Positions 8,056-16,244 are shown, counted from the first letter of the stretch. The stretch is DNA of 32,431 bases from Bacilli bacterium (GCA_900752975.1 CAADXH010000083.1:1-32431); one strand, 5' to 3'. Numbers and translations: made by a program. The notes: generated by a model from the sequence alone, not told the origin.

Positions 8056-9370
8056 AATTGTTAGTTTAGGTTGTAAAGTTAATAGTTATGAATCAGAAGC
8101 AATTCTTAATGACTTTGTCTCACGTGGCTTAGAATATACTGAGCAAAATAATGCTGATGTAATTATTATTAATACATGCACTGTTACAAGTACTTCTGAC
8201 CAAAAAAGTAGACAAATAATAAGAAAATTAAAAAGAGAAAATCCAGCATCGTTAATTGTTGCGATGGGATGTTATGTTCAATTACATCAAGAAGAGGCAA
8301 GTGAACTTGCGGATGTGATAATAGGAACAAATAATCGCTTAAAAGCATATGACATTGTTAAGTCATATTTAGATACAAAATCATCAATTGAGGGTACTTT
8401 TAAAAATAATAATTTTGTCGATGATATTGACAATGTAACTGAATATGAGGAAATGAAAGTAAATGCTGTAAAAACGCACACACGCGGTTTTGTTAAAATT
8501 CAAGATGGATGTGAAAACTATTGTAGTTATTGTGCAATACCTTATGCAAGAGGTAAAATTAGAAGTAGAAAACCAGATGATGTTATTAACGAGATTAAAA
8601 CCCTAGTTAAAAATGGTACTCATGAAGTTATAATTGCTGGAATAAATACTGGAACATACGGACAAGACTTAGGAAATATTGATTTAGCAAAGTTAATAGA
8701 ACGAATAATGATAGAGACAACACTTTTCCGTCTTCGTCTATCATCTATTGAATTAATGGAAGTAAGTGATGAACTTTTAAATACCATTAAAAAATATGAA
8801 ACAAGGATTGCACATCACTTGCACATTCCTTTACAAGGTGGATCTGATGCCGTGCTTAAGAGAATGCACCGAAAGTATTTAACGAATGATTATCGTAAGT
8901 TAATTGGTAAGATTAGAATGATGTTTCCACGTATTGCGATTACAACTGATTTACTTGCAGGCTTTGTTGGTGAAACTGAAGAAGAATTTAATGAGACTTG
9001 TTCATTCATTAAAGAAATGAATTTTTCAATGATGCACATCTTTCCATATTCTAGAAGAAAGAATACAGAAGCTGATAAAATGCCCGGTCATTTGGACCCG
9101 AAAGTCATAAATGAGAGAGCCCATATTTTATTAGATATTGCTAAAAAAATGCAGATAGAGTATGAAAAATCGTTTATAAATGAAAATTGTACTGTAATTA
9201 CCGAACAAGTTAAAAATGGATATTATGTTTCCCATAGCAGCAATTATTTAGAAATATACATACCTCTAAGTAAAGAATTAAAAGAAAATATGATTGTAGA
9301 TGTAAAAATAATAAAATTTGATAATAATAGATTAATTGGTGAAATAATTGAAATAAAAGAAAGGAATTAA
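8045..9370 (+). CDS. mtaB: tRNA t6A37 methylthiotransferase MtaB
   Basis: This radical-SAM enzyme converts t6A at position 37 of ANN-decoding tRNAs to ms2t6A. I chose ATG 8045, which follows AGAGGA (8032-8037); longer frames upstream run into rsmE without a better site. The N-terminal UPF0004 domain has cluster cysteines C10 ('GCKVN'), C45 ('NTCTVT') and C76 ('MGCYVQ'). The radical-SAM cluster is C156-X3-C160-X2-C163 in 'CENYCSYCAIPYARG'. A TRAM-like RNA-binding domain covers roughly the last 65 residues. The choice of MtaB over MiaB rests on the 'GCKVN' opening and the rsmE neighbour. The product is 441 residues, and the helicase gene starts 4 bases downstream. Confidence 0.92.
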   Translation: MKFRIVSLGCKVNSYESEAILNDFVSRGLEYTEQNNADVIIINTCTVTSTSDQKSRQIIRKLKRENPASLIVAMGCYVQLHQEEASELADVIIGTNNRLKAYDIVKSYLDTKSSIEGTFKNNNFVDDIDNVTEYEEMKVNAVKTHTRGFVKIQDGCENYCSYCAIPYARGKIRSRKPDDVINEIKTLVKNGTHEVIIAGINTGTYGQDLGNIDLAKLIERIMIETTLFRLRLSSIELMEVSDELLNTIKKYETRIAHHLHIPLQGGSDAVLKRMHRKYLTNDYRKLIGKIRMMFPRIAITTDLLAGFVGETEEEFNETCSFIKEMNFSMMHIFPYSRRKNTEADKMPGHLDPKVINERAHILLDIAKKMQIEYEKSFINENCTVITEQVKNGYYVSHSSNYLEIYIPLSKELKENMIVDVKIIKFDNNRLIGEIIEIKERN

Positions 9371-9374
9371 GAAA

Positions 9375-10724
9375 ATGAGTAGTTTTAAAGATTATCATTT
9401 AAAGAAAGAATTGCTAGAAGCTCTAAATAAAATTAATTTTGTATCACCTACCCCAATTCAAAAATTAGTCATTCCACGTGCTATTAAGGGGGAGAGCTTA
9501 ATGGTACAAAGTGCAACTGGAAGTGGTAAAACACATGCTTTTTTAGTCCCTATTCTTCAAAAATTAGATGCAAGTAAAAACGAAGTACAAGTGATTATCA
9601 TTTCACCAACTAGAGAACTAGCAAGTCAATTATTTAATGTAGTGACCGACCTTACAAGTAAATTTCCATATGAGATAGCTGTTTCAAAAGTAATTGGTGG
9701 TGGAAGTAGAGATACGGAAATCAAAAAATTTGAAAAAAACCAACCCCAAATTGTAATAGGAACAATTGGCCGACTAAATGACCTTGTTATAAATGCCAAT
9801 GTCTTAAAAATTCATAATGCCGCAACCGTGGTAATTGATGAGGCTGATATGATTTTTGAAGAAAAAGAATTAGTAGAAGTAGACAAATTAATTGGTAAAG
9901 TTCAAGGTAGACCGCAGTTTTTAATTTTTAGTGCAACTATTTCTAAAGGCTTACGCCAATTTTTGAGTAAATATTTAGAAAAAGTTGAACCTATTACTTT
10001 AGAAGAAAAAAATTTAACAACAAATAATATTGAACATATTATGTTACAATGTAAGGCTAAAGATAAAAAAGAAGTGTTAAATGATTTGTTAAAAATCATA
10101 AACCCATATCTTGCGATAATCTTTGTTAATACTAAAGAAGGCGTTGATGAGCTTGCTTTAAGTCTTGCTGAAAAAGGTTATAAAGTAGGTAAACTACATG
10201 GTGATATGGATGACAGAGGTCGTAAACAAATGCTTAAACGGATAAATGACTTAGAGTTTAAGTATGTTGTAGCAAGTGATATTGCGGCTAGAGGTATTGA
10301 TATTTTAGGTGTAAGTCATATTATTAATTTTGATTTACCAAAAGATATAGAGTTCTATATACATCGTACTGGCCGTACAGCAAGATATGAAAGTACAGGC
10401 ATTGCATATAGTTTGTACGCATATGATGACGACGATTATGTTAAAAAACTTCAGGCTAAGGGATTGAAACCGAAGTTTTATCAAATTAAAAATGGTGAAT
10501 TAGTTGAAACAATATTTAGAAAAAAGACTAAACGTTTATCCCCAGTTAAACAAATTGAAGAAGCAATTCATCAAAAAACCCCAATGCCGAAAAAAGTAAA
10601 ACCTGGATATCGTAAAAAACGTAAAGAATTAATTGAAAAAGAAATAAGAAAAGCAAAACGTGAAAGAATTCAAAATATTTACCGCCGAAGAGCAAAGGAA
10701 GAAAGAAAAAATGAAGATAGGTAG
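9375..10724 (+). CDS. DEAD-box ATP-dependent RNA helicase
   Basis: The order of motifs is complete: Q motif around 'PTPIQ' (25-29), Walker A ATGSGKT (47-53), 'PTREL', DEAD (155-158), SAT (186-188), 'HGDMDDRGR', 'ASDIAARGIDI' and HRTGRTAR (330-337). It unwinds short RNA duplexes using ATP. After about residue 375 a strongly basic tail rich in Lys and Arg replaces an ordered accessory domain, as in CshA/CshB-like helicases used in ribosome assembly, cold growth and mRNA decay. I cannot decide between those names. It sits 4 bases after mtaB, with AAGGAA (9361-9366) upstream of the ATG, and its 3' end overlaps nfo by 14 bases. Operon context with two RNA-modifying enzymes favours a ribosome or tRNA related role (inference). 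Confidence 0.93.
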   Translation: MSSFKDYHLKKELLEALNKINFVSPTPIQKLVIPRAIKGESLMVQSATGSGKTHAFLVPILQKLDASKNEVQVIIISPTRELASQLFNVVTDLTSKFPYEIAVSKVIGGGSRDTEIKKFEKNQPQIVIGTIGRLNDLVINANVLKIHNAATVVIDEADMIFEEKELVEVDKLIGKVQGRPQFLIFSATISKGLRQFLSKYLEKVEPITLEEKNLTTNNIEHIMLQCKAKDKKEVLNDLLKIINPYLAIIFVNTKEGVDELALSLAEKGYKVGKLHGDMDDRGRKQMLKRINDLEFKYVVASDIAARGIDILGVSHIINFDLPKDIEFYIHRTGRTARYESTGIAYSLYAYDDDDYVKKLQAKGLKPKFYQIKNGELVETIFRKKTKRLSPVKQIEEAIHQKTPMPKKVKPGYRKKRKELIEKEIRKAKRERIQNIYRRRAKEERKNEDR

Positions 10725-11622
10725 TCATGTAAGTAATAACGGATTAATGATGCTAGAAGGAAGTGTGAAAGAGGCTTTAAGTTATGGCGCTAATGCCTTA
10801 ATGGTTTATTTAGGTGCTCCTCAAAATACATTTAGAAAGCCATTTAATCAAATGCATATAAATGAAGCTTTAGAACTTTGTAAAACAAATGGGATAGATC
10901 CAAAAGATATTATTGTTCACGCTCCATATATCGTTAATCTTGCTCAAAGTGATAATCAAAAATGGGATTACGCTATTACGTTTTTAGGCAATGAACTTAT
11001 GGGTACTGCAATGATAGGGGCCAAATATATGGTATTACATCCTGGTGCTCACGTTGGTATGGGAAGTAATTACGGAATAGAACGAATTGCAAATGGTATA
11101 AATTGTATTATATCTGATACTATCAATTATAATTCTGTTATTTTACTTGAAACAATGGCGGGTAAGGGAACTGAATGTGGAAGAACTTTTGAAGAACTTA
11201 AGGCAATAATTGACCTTGTTCATAATAAAAATAGAATTGGTGTTTGCCTAGATACATGTCATATTAATGATGCAGGTTATGATATTGTTAATGATTATGA
11301 AGGTGTTATTAATGAATTTGACAAAGTTATAGGTCTTAACTATTTAAAAGTAATACATCTAAATGATTCAAAAAATCCAATAGGTAGTCATAAAGATCGA
11401 CACGAAAATATAGGCTTTGGTACGATTGGCTTTGATACATTGATGAAATTTGTGAATGATGAAAGATTTAAGGATATTCCAAAAATACTAGAAACCCCGT
11501 ATATCCCTTATACAAAGGAACTAAGTTTTCCGCCATATAAGGAAGAAATAGAAATGATTAAATCTGGAAAGTTCGATAACAACCTTAAAAATGAAATATT
11601 GAACAAAATAATAATAAAATAA
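10711..11622 (+). CDS. nfo: Endonuclease IV (AP endonuclease Nfo)
   Basis: Endonuclease IV cuts the DNA backbone 5' of abasic sites in base excision repair. ATG 10711 is chosen because the product then begins MKIGSHVSNNG, the conserved family start; an upstream in-frame ATG at 10660 would add a tail of helicase-frame residues. All nine expected zinc ligands are visible: H70, H110, E147, D181, H184, H216, D229, H231 and E261, almost exactly the E. coli numbering. The product is 303 residues. The gene overlaps the helicase by 14 bases and is the last in its operon; I see no strong hairpin after it before the next promoter. Confidence 0.96.
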   Translation: MKIGSHVSNNGLMMLEGSVKEALSYGANALMVYLGAPQNTFRKPFNQMHINEALELCKTNGIDPKDIIVHAPYIVNLAQSDNQKWDYAITFLGNELMGTAMIGAKYMVLHPGAHVGMGSNYGIERIANGINCIISDTINYNSVILLETMAGKGTECGRTFEELKAIIDLVHNKNRIGVCLDTCHINDAGYDIVNDYEGVINEFDKVIGLNYLKVIHLNDSKNPIGSHKDRHENIGFGTIGFDTLMKFVNDERFKDIPKILETPYIPYTKELSFPPYKEEIEMIKSGKFDNNLKNEILNKIIIK

Positions 11623-11653
11623 GAACAAATTCACCCATATTTTAAAATATTTA

Positions 11654-11662
11654 TGATACAAT
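11654..11662 (+). promoter_or_regulatory. Extended -10 promoter of the first zinc-ribbon gene
   Basis: TG at 11654-11655 followed by one base and TACAAT (11657-11662). No good -35 at 17 bases. A strong AAGGAGG (11686-11692) lies just before the ATG at 11700. Confidence 0.55.
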
Positions 11663-11699
11663 AGTATTGTAATTAATATCAAATTAAGGAGGAATAAAA

Positions 11700-12050
11700 A
11701 TGATTTATTGTGGAAAATGTGGAAAAGCAAGCCCCGCAGGAACTAAGTTTTGTGGTGGCTGTGGTGCTCCTTTAACTGTTGTTGAAGAAGTAAAAGCACC
11801 AGTAGTAGAACCAACTCCAGTAGTTGAACAACCTACTTATCAGGAAGCAAAATGCTGGAAGATATTTGGTCGAGTTGGCTTTGGCTTAAGTATAGCAACC
11901 CTAGTTTGTGCTGTAACATTTGTATTTAGTTATCTTGCACTTGCGATTGGTCAATTCGCATTACCATTTTCAATTTTAGGTATGCGTCAAAATTACCAGC
12001 TAATAAAAGTAAGGCTAAAGTCGGAATTATACTATCTAGTGTTGGTATAG
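11700..12050 (+). CDS. Zinc-ribbon membrane protein, prematurely terminated by a frameshift
   Basis: The product opens with a zinc ribbon, cysteines 4, 7, 18 and 21 ('CGKCG', 'CGGCG'), then a Pro/Val/Glu-rich linker (about 28-48) and a first membrane segment (about 60-90). It is paralogous to the next gene in order of parts. After 'FSILGMRQ' the reading frame departs from the expected pattern and ends in 18 residues (NYQLIKV through LVLV) unlike the paralog. The lost second membrane segment is intact in another frame immediately downstream (11993-12160). The A-run at 11989-11992 has four A; five would restore one frame through to TAA at 12158. This may be a real mutation, a phase-variable tract or an assembly error. 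AAGGAGG sets the start. Function unknown; such proteins are assumed to be membrane scaffold or sensor proteins. Confidence 0.75.
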   Translation: MIYCGKCGKASPAGTKFCGGCGAPLTVVEEVKAPVVEPTPVVEQPTYQEAKCWKIFGRVGFGLSIATLVCAVTFVFSYLALAIGQFALPFSILGMRQNYQLIKVRLKSELYYLVLV

Positions 12051-12160
12051 GTTTAGGCTTAATACTTTATATAATTTTTATTATAGTATTTGGCTTTGCG
12101 TTTGCAAATGGAATTGGTTCAGGCGATGATATTGCATCATTTGCTAAGATCTTTGCATAA
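11993..12160 (+). pseudogene. Out-of-frame 3' half of the first zinc-ribbon gene
   Basis: Read from 11993, the sequence encodes LPANKSKAKVGIILSS followed by a hydrophobic helix (GLGLILYIIFIIVFGF) and a short tail ending IFA before TAA at 12158. This matches the paralog's Lys/Ser-rich loop and second membrane segment ('KSKSKHGMAVAGLVLSIIAL'). It has no start codon or ribosome binding site of its own, so it is the disconnected end of the gene that begins at 11700. Confidence 0.8.
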
Positions 12161-12176
12161 TACAAAATATATCAAG

Positions 12177-12205
12177 GTACCTAGTGTTTACACTAGGTAC
12201 TTTTT
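12177..12205 (+). terminator. Terminator after the first zinc-ribbon gene
   Basis: A perfect 10-bp stem pairs GTACCTAGTG (12177-12186) with CACTAGGTAC (12191-12200) around TTTA, followed by TTTTT. It lies 16 bases after the restored stop at 12160, not after the premature stop at 12050, which supports the longer gene as the original form. Confidence 0.92.
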
Positions 12206-12239
12206 CACCTTTAATAAAGCATAATTTTGTGTATATTTT

Positions 12240-12268
12240 TTGACAAAAAGTTTAAATAGTGCTATAAT
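12240..12268 (+). promoter_or_regulatory. Consensus promoter of the second zinc-ribbon gene
   Basis: TTGACA (12240-12245), exactly 17 bases, then TATAAT (12263-12268). This is a perfect sigma-70/SigA consensus, the strongest promoter in the window. Confidence 0.92.
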
Positions 12269-12302
12269 GAGTTGTAAATTTTAAAAAAGGAGATTTATAT
12301 TT

Positions 12303-12737
12303 ATGGCATTTTGTAAAAATTGTGGAACACAATTAGATGACAGCTATAAAGTATGTCCTAACTGTGGTCAACCTGTTGCAGCACAACCTGCAGCACAACC
12401 TCAACCTGCAGCTCCAGTTGCAGTTGAAGAACCAAAAGGACCTTGGAAAGTATTTGCAATCTTAGGTTTAGTATTTGGTATCGTTGGATTAGTATTAAGC
12501 TGGGTTTCATTTGGTGGTCTTGCAATATCTGTTGTTGGCTTAGTATTCTCAATCTTAGGTTTAAAATCTAAATCAAAACATGGTATGGCAGTTGCTGGTT
12601 TAGTATTATCAATCATCGCACTTGCTTTATCAACAATTTTAGTTATCACTTGCACAATTTGTGCAGCAGGTGCTGCTGGCGCAACTAAATGTGCATCTGA
12701 TGCAATTAAAACTGTTGCTGCAATCGTTCGTTTCTAA
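12303..12737 (+). CDS. Zinc-ribbon double-membrane-segment protein (DUF4190-like)
   Basis: The N-terminal zinc ribbon has cysteines 4, 7, 18 and 21 ('FCKNCG', 'VCPNCG'). A Pro/Ala/Gln-rich linker of about 20 residues joins it to a hydrophobic region with segments at about 50-87 and 93-125 separated by a KSKSKHG loop, the pattern of DUF4190-type proteins. The soluble ribbon would face the cytoplasm. AAAGGAG (12286-12292) precedes the ATG. The gene is monocistronic, with a perfect promoter and its own terminator, so expression is likely high. It is the intact paralog of the frameshifted gene at 11700. No biochemical role is known for this group. Confidence 0.85.
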   Translation: MAFCKNCGTQLDDSYKVCPNCGQPVAAQPAAQPQPAAPVAVEEPKGPWKVFAILGLVFGIVGLVLSWVSFGGLAISVVGLVFSILGLKSKSKHGMAVAGLVLSIIALALSTILVITCTICAAGAAGATKCASDAIKTVAAIVRF

Positions 12738-12764
12738 TTGAAAAATTAAAATGAATTGTGATTA

Positions 12765-12794
12765 AGAATTAACCTTTTGGTTAGTTCTTTTTTC
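12765..12794 (+). terminator. Terminator after the second zinc-ribbon gene
   Basis: AGAATTAACC (12765-12774) pairs with GGTTAGTTCT (12779-12788) with one T-G wobble, loop TTTT, followed by a T-run. Confidence 0.88.
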
Positions 12795-12871
12795 TAGTTT
12801 AGATGCTAATAAATCTCAAAAAAAATTGTTAAAAATTATAAGTGCAAAAAATGAAATAAAAAAATATTTTA

Positions 12872-12880
12872 TGTTATAAT
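12872..12880 (+). promoter_or_regulatory. Extended -10 promoter of nrdD-trxB
   Basis: TG (12872-12873), one base, TATAAT (12875-12880). The -35 region is only A/T-rich. I looked for NrdR boxes nearby and saw none. Confidence 0.65.
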
Positions 12881-12893
12881 CATATGGAAAAAG

Positions 12894-12928
12894 CGAGAAA
12901 AAGGTAGTAATTTCTCGTCTTTGTTTTT
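12894..12928 (+). terminator. Terminator-like hairpin in the nrdD leader
   Basis: CGAGAAA (12894-12900) pairs with TTTCTCG (12911-12917) around a 10-base loop, followed by a T-rich stretch. It lies between the promoter and the nrdD ribosome binding site, so it could act as an attenuator of the nrdD-trxB transcript. Stability is modest. Confidence 0.45.
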
Positions 12929-12964
12929 ATTTAATAAATTATTTGTTGTTTGGGAGGTATCATT

Positions 12965-15337
12965 ATGTTAAGTGTTAAAAAAAGAGATGGAAAAATTGTA
13001 GAGTTTGACATCCATAAAATAGAAAATGCGATTGCTAAAGCATTTGAAGCTGTTAATAAAAGTTATAATAAAGATATTATTGAACTACTTGCTTTACGCG
13101 TTACAGCTGACTTTAATAGTAAAGCTGTTAAAAATGTGATTTCAGTTGAAGATATACAAGATAGTGTTGAAGTAGTTTTAATTCAAGCAAGTTATGCAGA
13201 TGTTGCGAAAGCGTACATTCTTTATCGTAAACAACATGAAAAAATGCGTAATATTAAATCAACTATTCTTGATTATAAAGATGTTGTTAATAATTATCTA
13301 AAAGTTAATGACTGGCGTGTTAAAGAAAACTCAACAGTTACTTATTCTGTAGGTGGATTAATTCTATCTAATTCTGGTGCGATTACAGCTAATTACTGGT
13401 TATCAGAAATTTATGATAGTGAAATTGGTGAAGCTCATCGTAATGCGGATATCCACATTCATGACTTGTCAATGCTTACTGGATATTGTGCTGGTTGGTC
13501 ACTTAAACAATTGATTAAAGAAGGATTAGGCGGAGTACCTGGTAAAATTACTTCATCACCTGCTGCCCACCTTTCAACTTTATGTAATCAAATGACTAAC
13601 TTTTTAGGTATTATGCAAAATGAATGGGCTGGTGCTCAAGCTTTCTCATCATTTGATACTTATCTTGCTCCATTTGTTAAAAAAGATAACTTATCATATA
13701 AAGAAGTAAAACAATGTATTCAATCATTTATTTATGGTGTAAATACTCCAAGTAGATGGGGAACACAAGCTCCATTTACTAATATTACATTAGACTGGAC
13801 AGTTCCTAACGATTTAGCAGAATTAAATGCAATTGTTGGTGGTGTTGAACAAGATTTTAAATATAAAGATTGCGTGAAAGAAATGGCAATGGTTAACAAA
13901 GCTTTCATTGAAATAATGATTGAAGGTGATGCTAATGGTCGTGGTTTCCAATATCCAATTCCTACATATTCAATTACTCGTGATTTTGATTGGTCACCTA
14001 CTGAAAATAATCGTTTATTATTTGAAATGACTGCAAAATATGGTACTCCATATTTTTCTAATTACATTAATAGTGATATGGAACCAAGTGATGTACGTAG
14101 TATGTGTTGTCGTCTTCGTCTTGATTTACGTGAATTAAGAAAGAAATCAGGTGGATTCTTTGGTAGTGGTGAAAGCACAGGCTCTGTTGGTGTTGTAACT
14201 ATCAATATGCCAAGAATTGCATATTTATCAAAAAATGAAGATGAATTTTTTGAACGTCTATCAAAGATGATGGATATTGCTGCAAGATCTCTTAAAATTA
14301 AGAGAAATGTTATTACTAAGTTATTAAATGAAGGTTTATATCCTTATACTAAGAGATATTTAGGAACTTTTGAAAACCATTTCTCAACAATTGGTCTTGT
14401 CGGTATGAATGAAGCATGCTTAAATGCTAAATGGATTGGCACTGATTTAACTCATAAAGAAGCTCAAGAATTTACTAAAAAGACATTAAACTTTATGCGA
14501 GATAAATTATCTGATTATCAAGAAGAATATGGTGATTTATATAACTTAGAAGCGACTCCAGCTGAATCTACATCATATCGTCTTGCTAAACACGACCGTA
14601 AACAGTTCCCTAACATTATTACCGCAAGCGAAAAGGGAAATACACCGTATTATACTAATAGTTCTCACTTACCAGTTGGTTATACTGAAGATGTTTTTAG
14701 TGCTCTTGATATTCAAGATGATCTTCAAACTTTATATACATCAGGTACAGTTTTCCATGTCTTTTTAGGACAAAAACTTCCTTCTTGGGAGGCAAGTGCT
14801 AAGTTAGTTAGAAAGATTGCTGAAAATTATCGTTTACCTTATTATACATTATCACCAACATACTCAGTTTGTCAAAACCATGGTTATATAGCAGGTGAAG
14901 TATACAAGTGCCCTGAATGTGGAAGAAAGACTGAAGTATATAGCCGTATTACTGGATATTATCGTCCTGTTCAAAATTGGAATGATGGTAAGGCTGAAGA
15001 ATTTAGAAATCGTAAAACATATGATATTGCTCATTCTCATTTAACTCATCATATAAATTATGAACATGACAATGCTGAATGTATCCATGAAGTAAAACAA
15101 AATAATGATATTTTATTATTTACAACTAAGACTTGTCCAAATTGTAAAATGGCAAAAATGTTATTAGATAAAGCTGGTATTAAGTATATTCCAATTGATG
15201 CTGAAGAAAATAAAGAAATGACTATATCATATAATATTCGTAAAGCACCAACTATGCTTGTTCCAAAAGATGACAACTATGAAGTGTTAGACAATGTAAG
15301 TTTAATCAAGAAATTTGTGGAAGAATATGGAAAATAA
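12965..15337 (+). CDS. nrdD: Anaerobic (class III) ribonucleoside-triphosphate reductase NrdD with fused C-terminal redoxin domain
   Basis: NrdD reduces ribonucleoside triphosphates to deoxy forms using a glycyl radical. ATG 12965 follows GGGAGG (12952-12957). Residues 1-90 form an ATP-cone allosteric domain. The catalytic barrel includes 'MCCRL' and 'ESTGSVGVVTINMPR'. A zinc site is formed by C636, H639, C649 and C652. The radical glycine is G664 in 'RITGYYRP'. Unlike most NrdD, about 75 further residues follow (about 715-790): a glutaredoxin/NrdH-like domain with redox pair C724-P-N-C727 and a cis-Pro-like 'KAPTML'. This fits the thioredoxin-dependent NrdD subtype rather than the formate-dependent one (inference). 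trxB overlaps the 3' end by 11 bases; the activase gene nrdG is on the opposite strand beyond trxB. Confidence 0.95.
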   Translation: MLSVKKRDGKIVEFDIHKIENAIAKAFEAVNKSYNKDIIELLALRVTADFNSKAVKNVISVEDIQDSVEVVLIQASYADVAKAYILYRKQHEKMRNIKSTILDYKDVVNNYLKVNDWRVKENSTVTYSVGGLILSNSGAITANYWLSEIYDSEIGEAHRNADIHIHDLSMLTGYCAGWSLKQLIKEGLGGVPGKITSSPAAHLSTLCNQMTNFLGIMQNEWAGAQAFSSFDTYLAPFVKKDNLSYKEVKQCIQSFIYGVNTPSRWGTQAPFTNITLDWTVPNDLAELNAIVGGVEQDFKYKDCVKEMAMVNKAFIEIMIEGDANGRGFQYPIPTYSITRDFDWSPTENNRLLFEMTAKYGTPYFSNYINSDMEPSDVRSMCCRLRLDLRELRKKSGGFFGSGESTGSVGVVTINMPRIAYLSKNEDEFFERLSKMMDIAARSLKIKRNVITKLLNEGLYPYTKRYLGTFENHFSTIGLVGMNEACLNAKWIGTDLTHKEAQEFTKKTLNFMRDKLSDYQEEYGDLYNLEATPAESTSYRLAKHDRKQFPNIITASEKGNTPYYTNSSHLPVGYTEDVFSALDIQDDLQTLYTSGTVFHVFLGQKLPSWEASAKLVRKIAENYRLPYYTLSPTYSVCQNHGYIAGEVYKCPECGRKTEVYSRITGYYRPVQNWNDGKAEEFRNRKTYDIAHSHLTHHINYEHDNAECIHEVKQNNDILLFTTKTCPNCKMAKMLLDKAGIKYIPIDAEENKEMTISYNIRKAPTMLVPKDDNYEVLDNVSLIKKFVEEYGK

Positions 15338-16244
15338 AATATACGATATAATTATTGTAGGAGCAGGTCCTGCCGGAATGACAGCTGCTCTTTACGCTAA
15401 AAGAAGTAATAAAACTGTCTTAATACTTGAAAAAGAAGCAATTGGTGGTCAAATATCACTAGCTCCAAAAGTTGAAAACTTTCCAACCATAAAGTCTATT
15501 ACTGGTGCTGAACTTTCAGATATGATGTTTGAACAAGTGATGGATATGGGTGTTGAATTTGAGCTTGAAAAAGTTGAACAAATTGAAAAAGTGAATAACG
15601 AATTTATTGTTACAACTGATTATAATACCCATAAAGCTCGTAGTGTTATCATCGCAACAGGAGCAAAACACAAGATGATAGGATTAAAAAATGAAGAAGA
15701 TTTCCTTGGTAAAGGTTTGTCATACTGTGCAACATGTGATGGATCATTCTTTAAAGGAGAAGATGTTGCGGTAATTGGTGATGGTAATTCCGCATTACAG
15801 TATGCTCTTCAATTAAGTGATATTTGTCAAAAAGTTTATGTTTGTACTTTATTTGATAAATTCTTTGGTGATAGTGTACTTGTTGAAAGATTACATCAAA
15901 AGTCCAATATAACAGTTATTCCTAATATATCACTTGTAGATATTAAAGGTAGTGAAAATATTGATGAATTAGTGTTCGAAAATATGTTAGATAAATCTAT
16001 ATTTACGCTACCAGTTAAAGGATGCTTTATTGCGATTGGTCAAAATCCTGATAATGATATAATAAAAAACCTTGTTGAAATCAACAAGGCAGGATATGCG
16101 GTGGTAGATGAAACAACTACAACTAAGACACCAGGATTATTTGTGGCTGGTGATTGTAGGACTAAACAAGTTAGACAAGCAACCACAGCTGTTTCTGATG
16201 GTGCTGTTGCAGCAATGCAAGCGGTTGGATATTTAAATCAATAA
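15327..16244 (+). CDS. trxB: Thioredoxin reductase-like flavoprotein TrxB, atypical NADPH motif
   Basis: The FAD-binding start 'DIIIVGAGPAGMTAALYA', redox pair C134-A-T-C137 and C-terminal 'GLFVAGDCRTK' identify the low-molecular-weight thioredoxin reductase fold. ATG 15327 is preferred; the upstream TTG at 15315 lacks a binding site, though GGAAG before 15327 is also weak, so coupling to nrdD (11-base overlap) is likely. The pyridine-nucleotide GXGXXA motif is present as G151-D-G-N-S-A156. The HRRxxxR motif that holds the NADPH 2'-phosphate is absent: the matching segment reads VYVCTLFDKFFGD (170-182). NADH or ferredoxin-linked reduction are alternatives. The likely substrate is the redoxin domain fused to NrdD. 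Confidence 0.92.
   Translation: MENKIYDIIIVGAGPAGMTAALYAKRSNKTVLILEKEAIGGQISLAPKVENFPTIKSITGAELSDMMFEQVMDMGVEFELEKVEQIEKVNNEFIVTTDYNTHKARSVIIATGAKHKMIGLKNEEDFLGKGLSYCATCDGSFFKGEDVAVIGDGNSALQYALQLSDICQKVYVCTLFDKFFGDSVLVERLHQKSNITVIPNISLVDIKGSENIDELVFENMLDKSIFTLPVKGCFIAIGQNPDNDIIKNLVEINKAGYAVVDETTTTKTPGLFVAGDCRTKQVRQATTAVSDGAVAAMQAVGYLNQ

Noticed and set aside
12358..12655. Two minus-strand frames (12358-12552 and 12401-12655) opposite the second zinc-ribbon gene
   Set aside because: Low-complexity products arise from the Pro/Ala/Gln linker read backwards; the plus-strand gene has a perfect promoter and start.
14583..14768. Overlapping plus-strand frame inside nrdD
   Set aside because: It lies wholly within conserved NrdD coding sequence and has no start signal.
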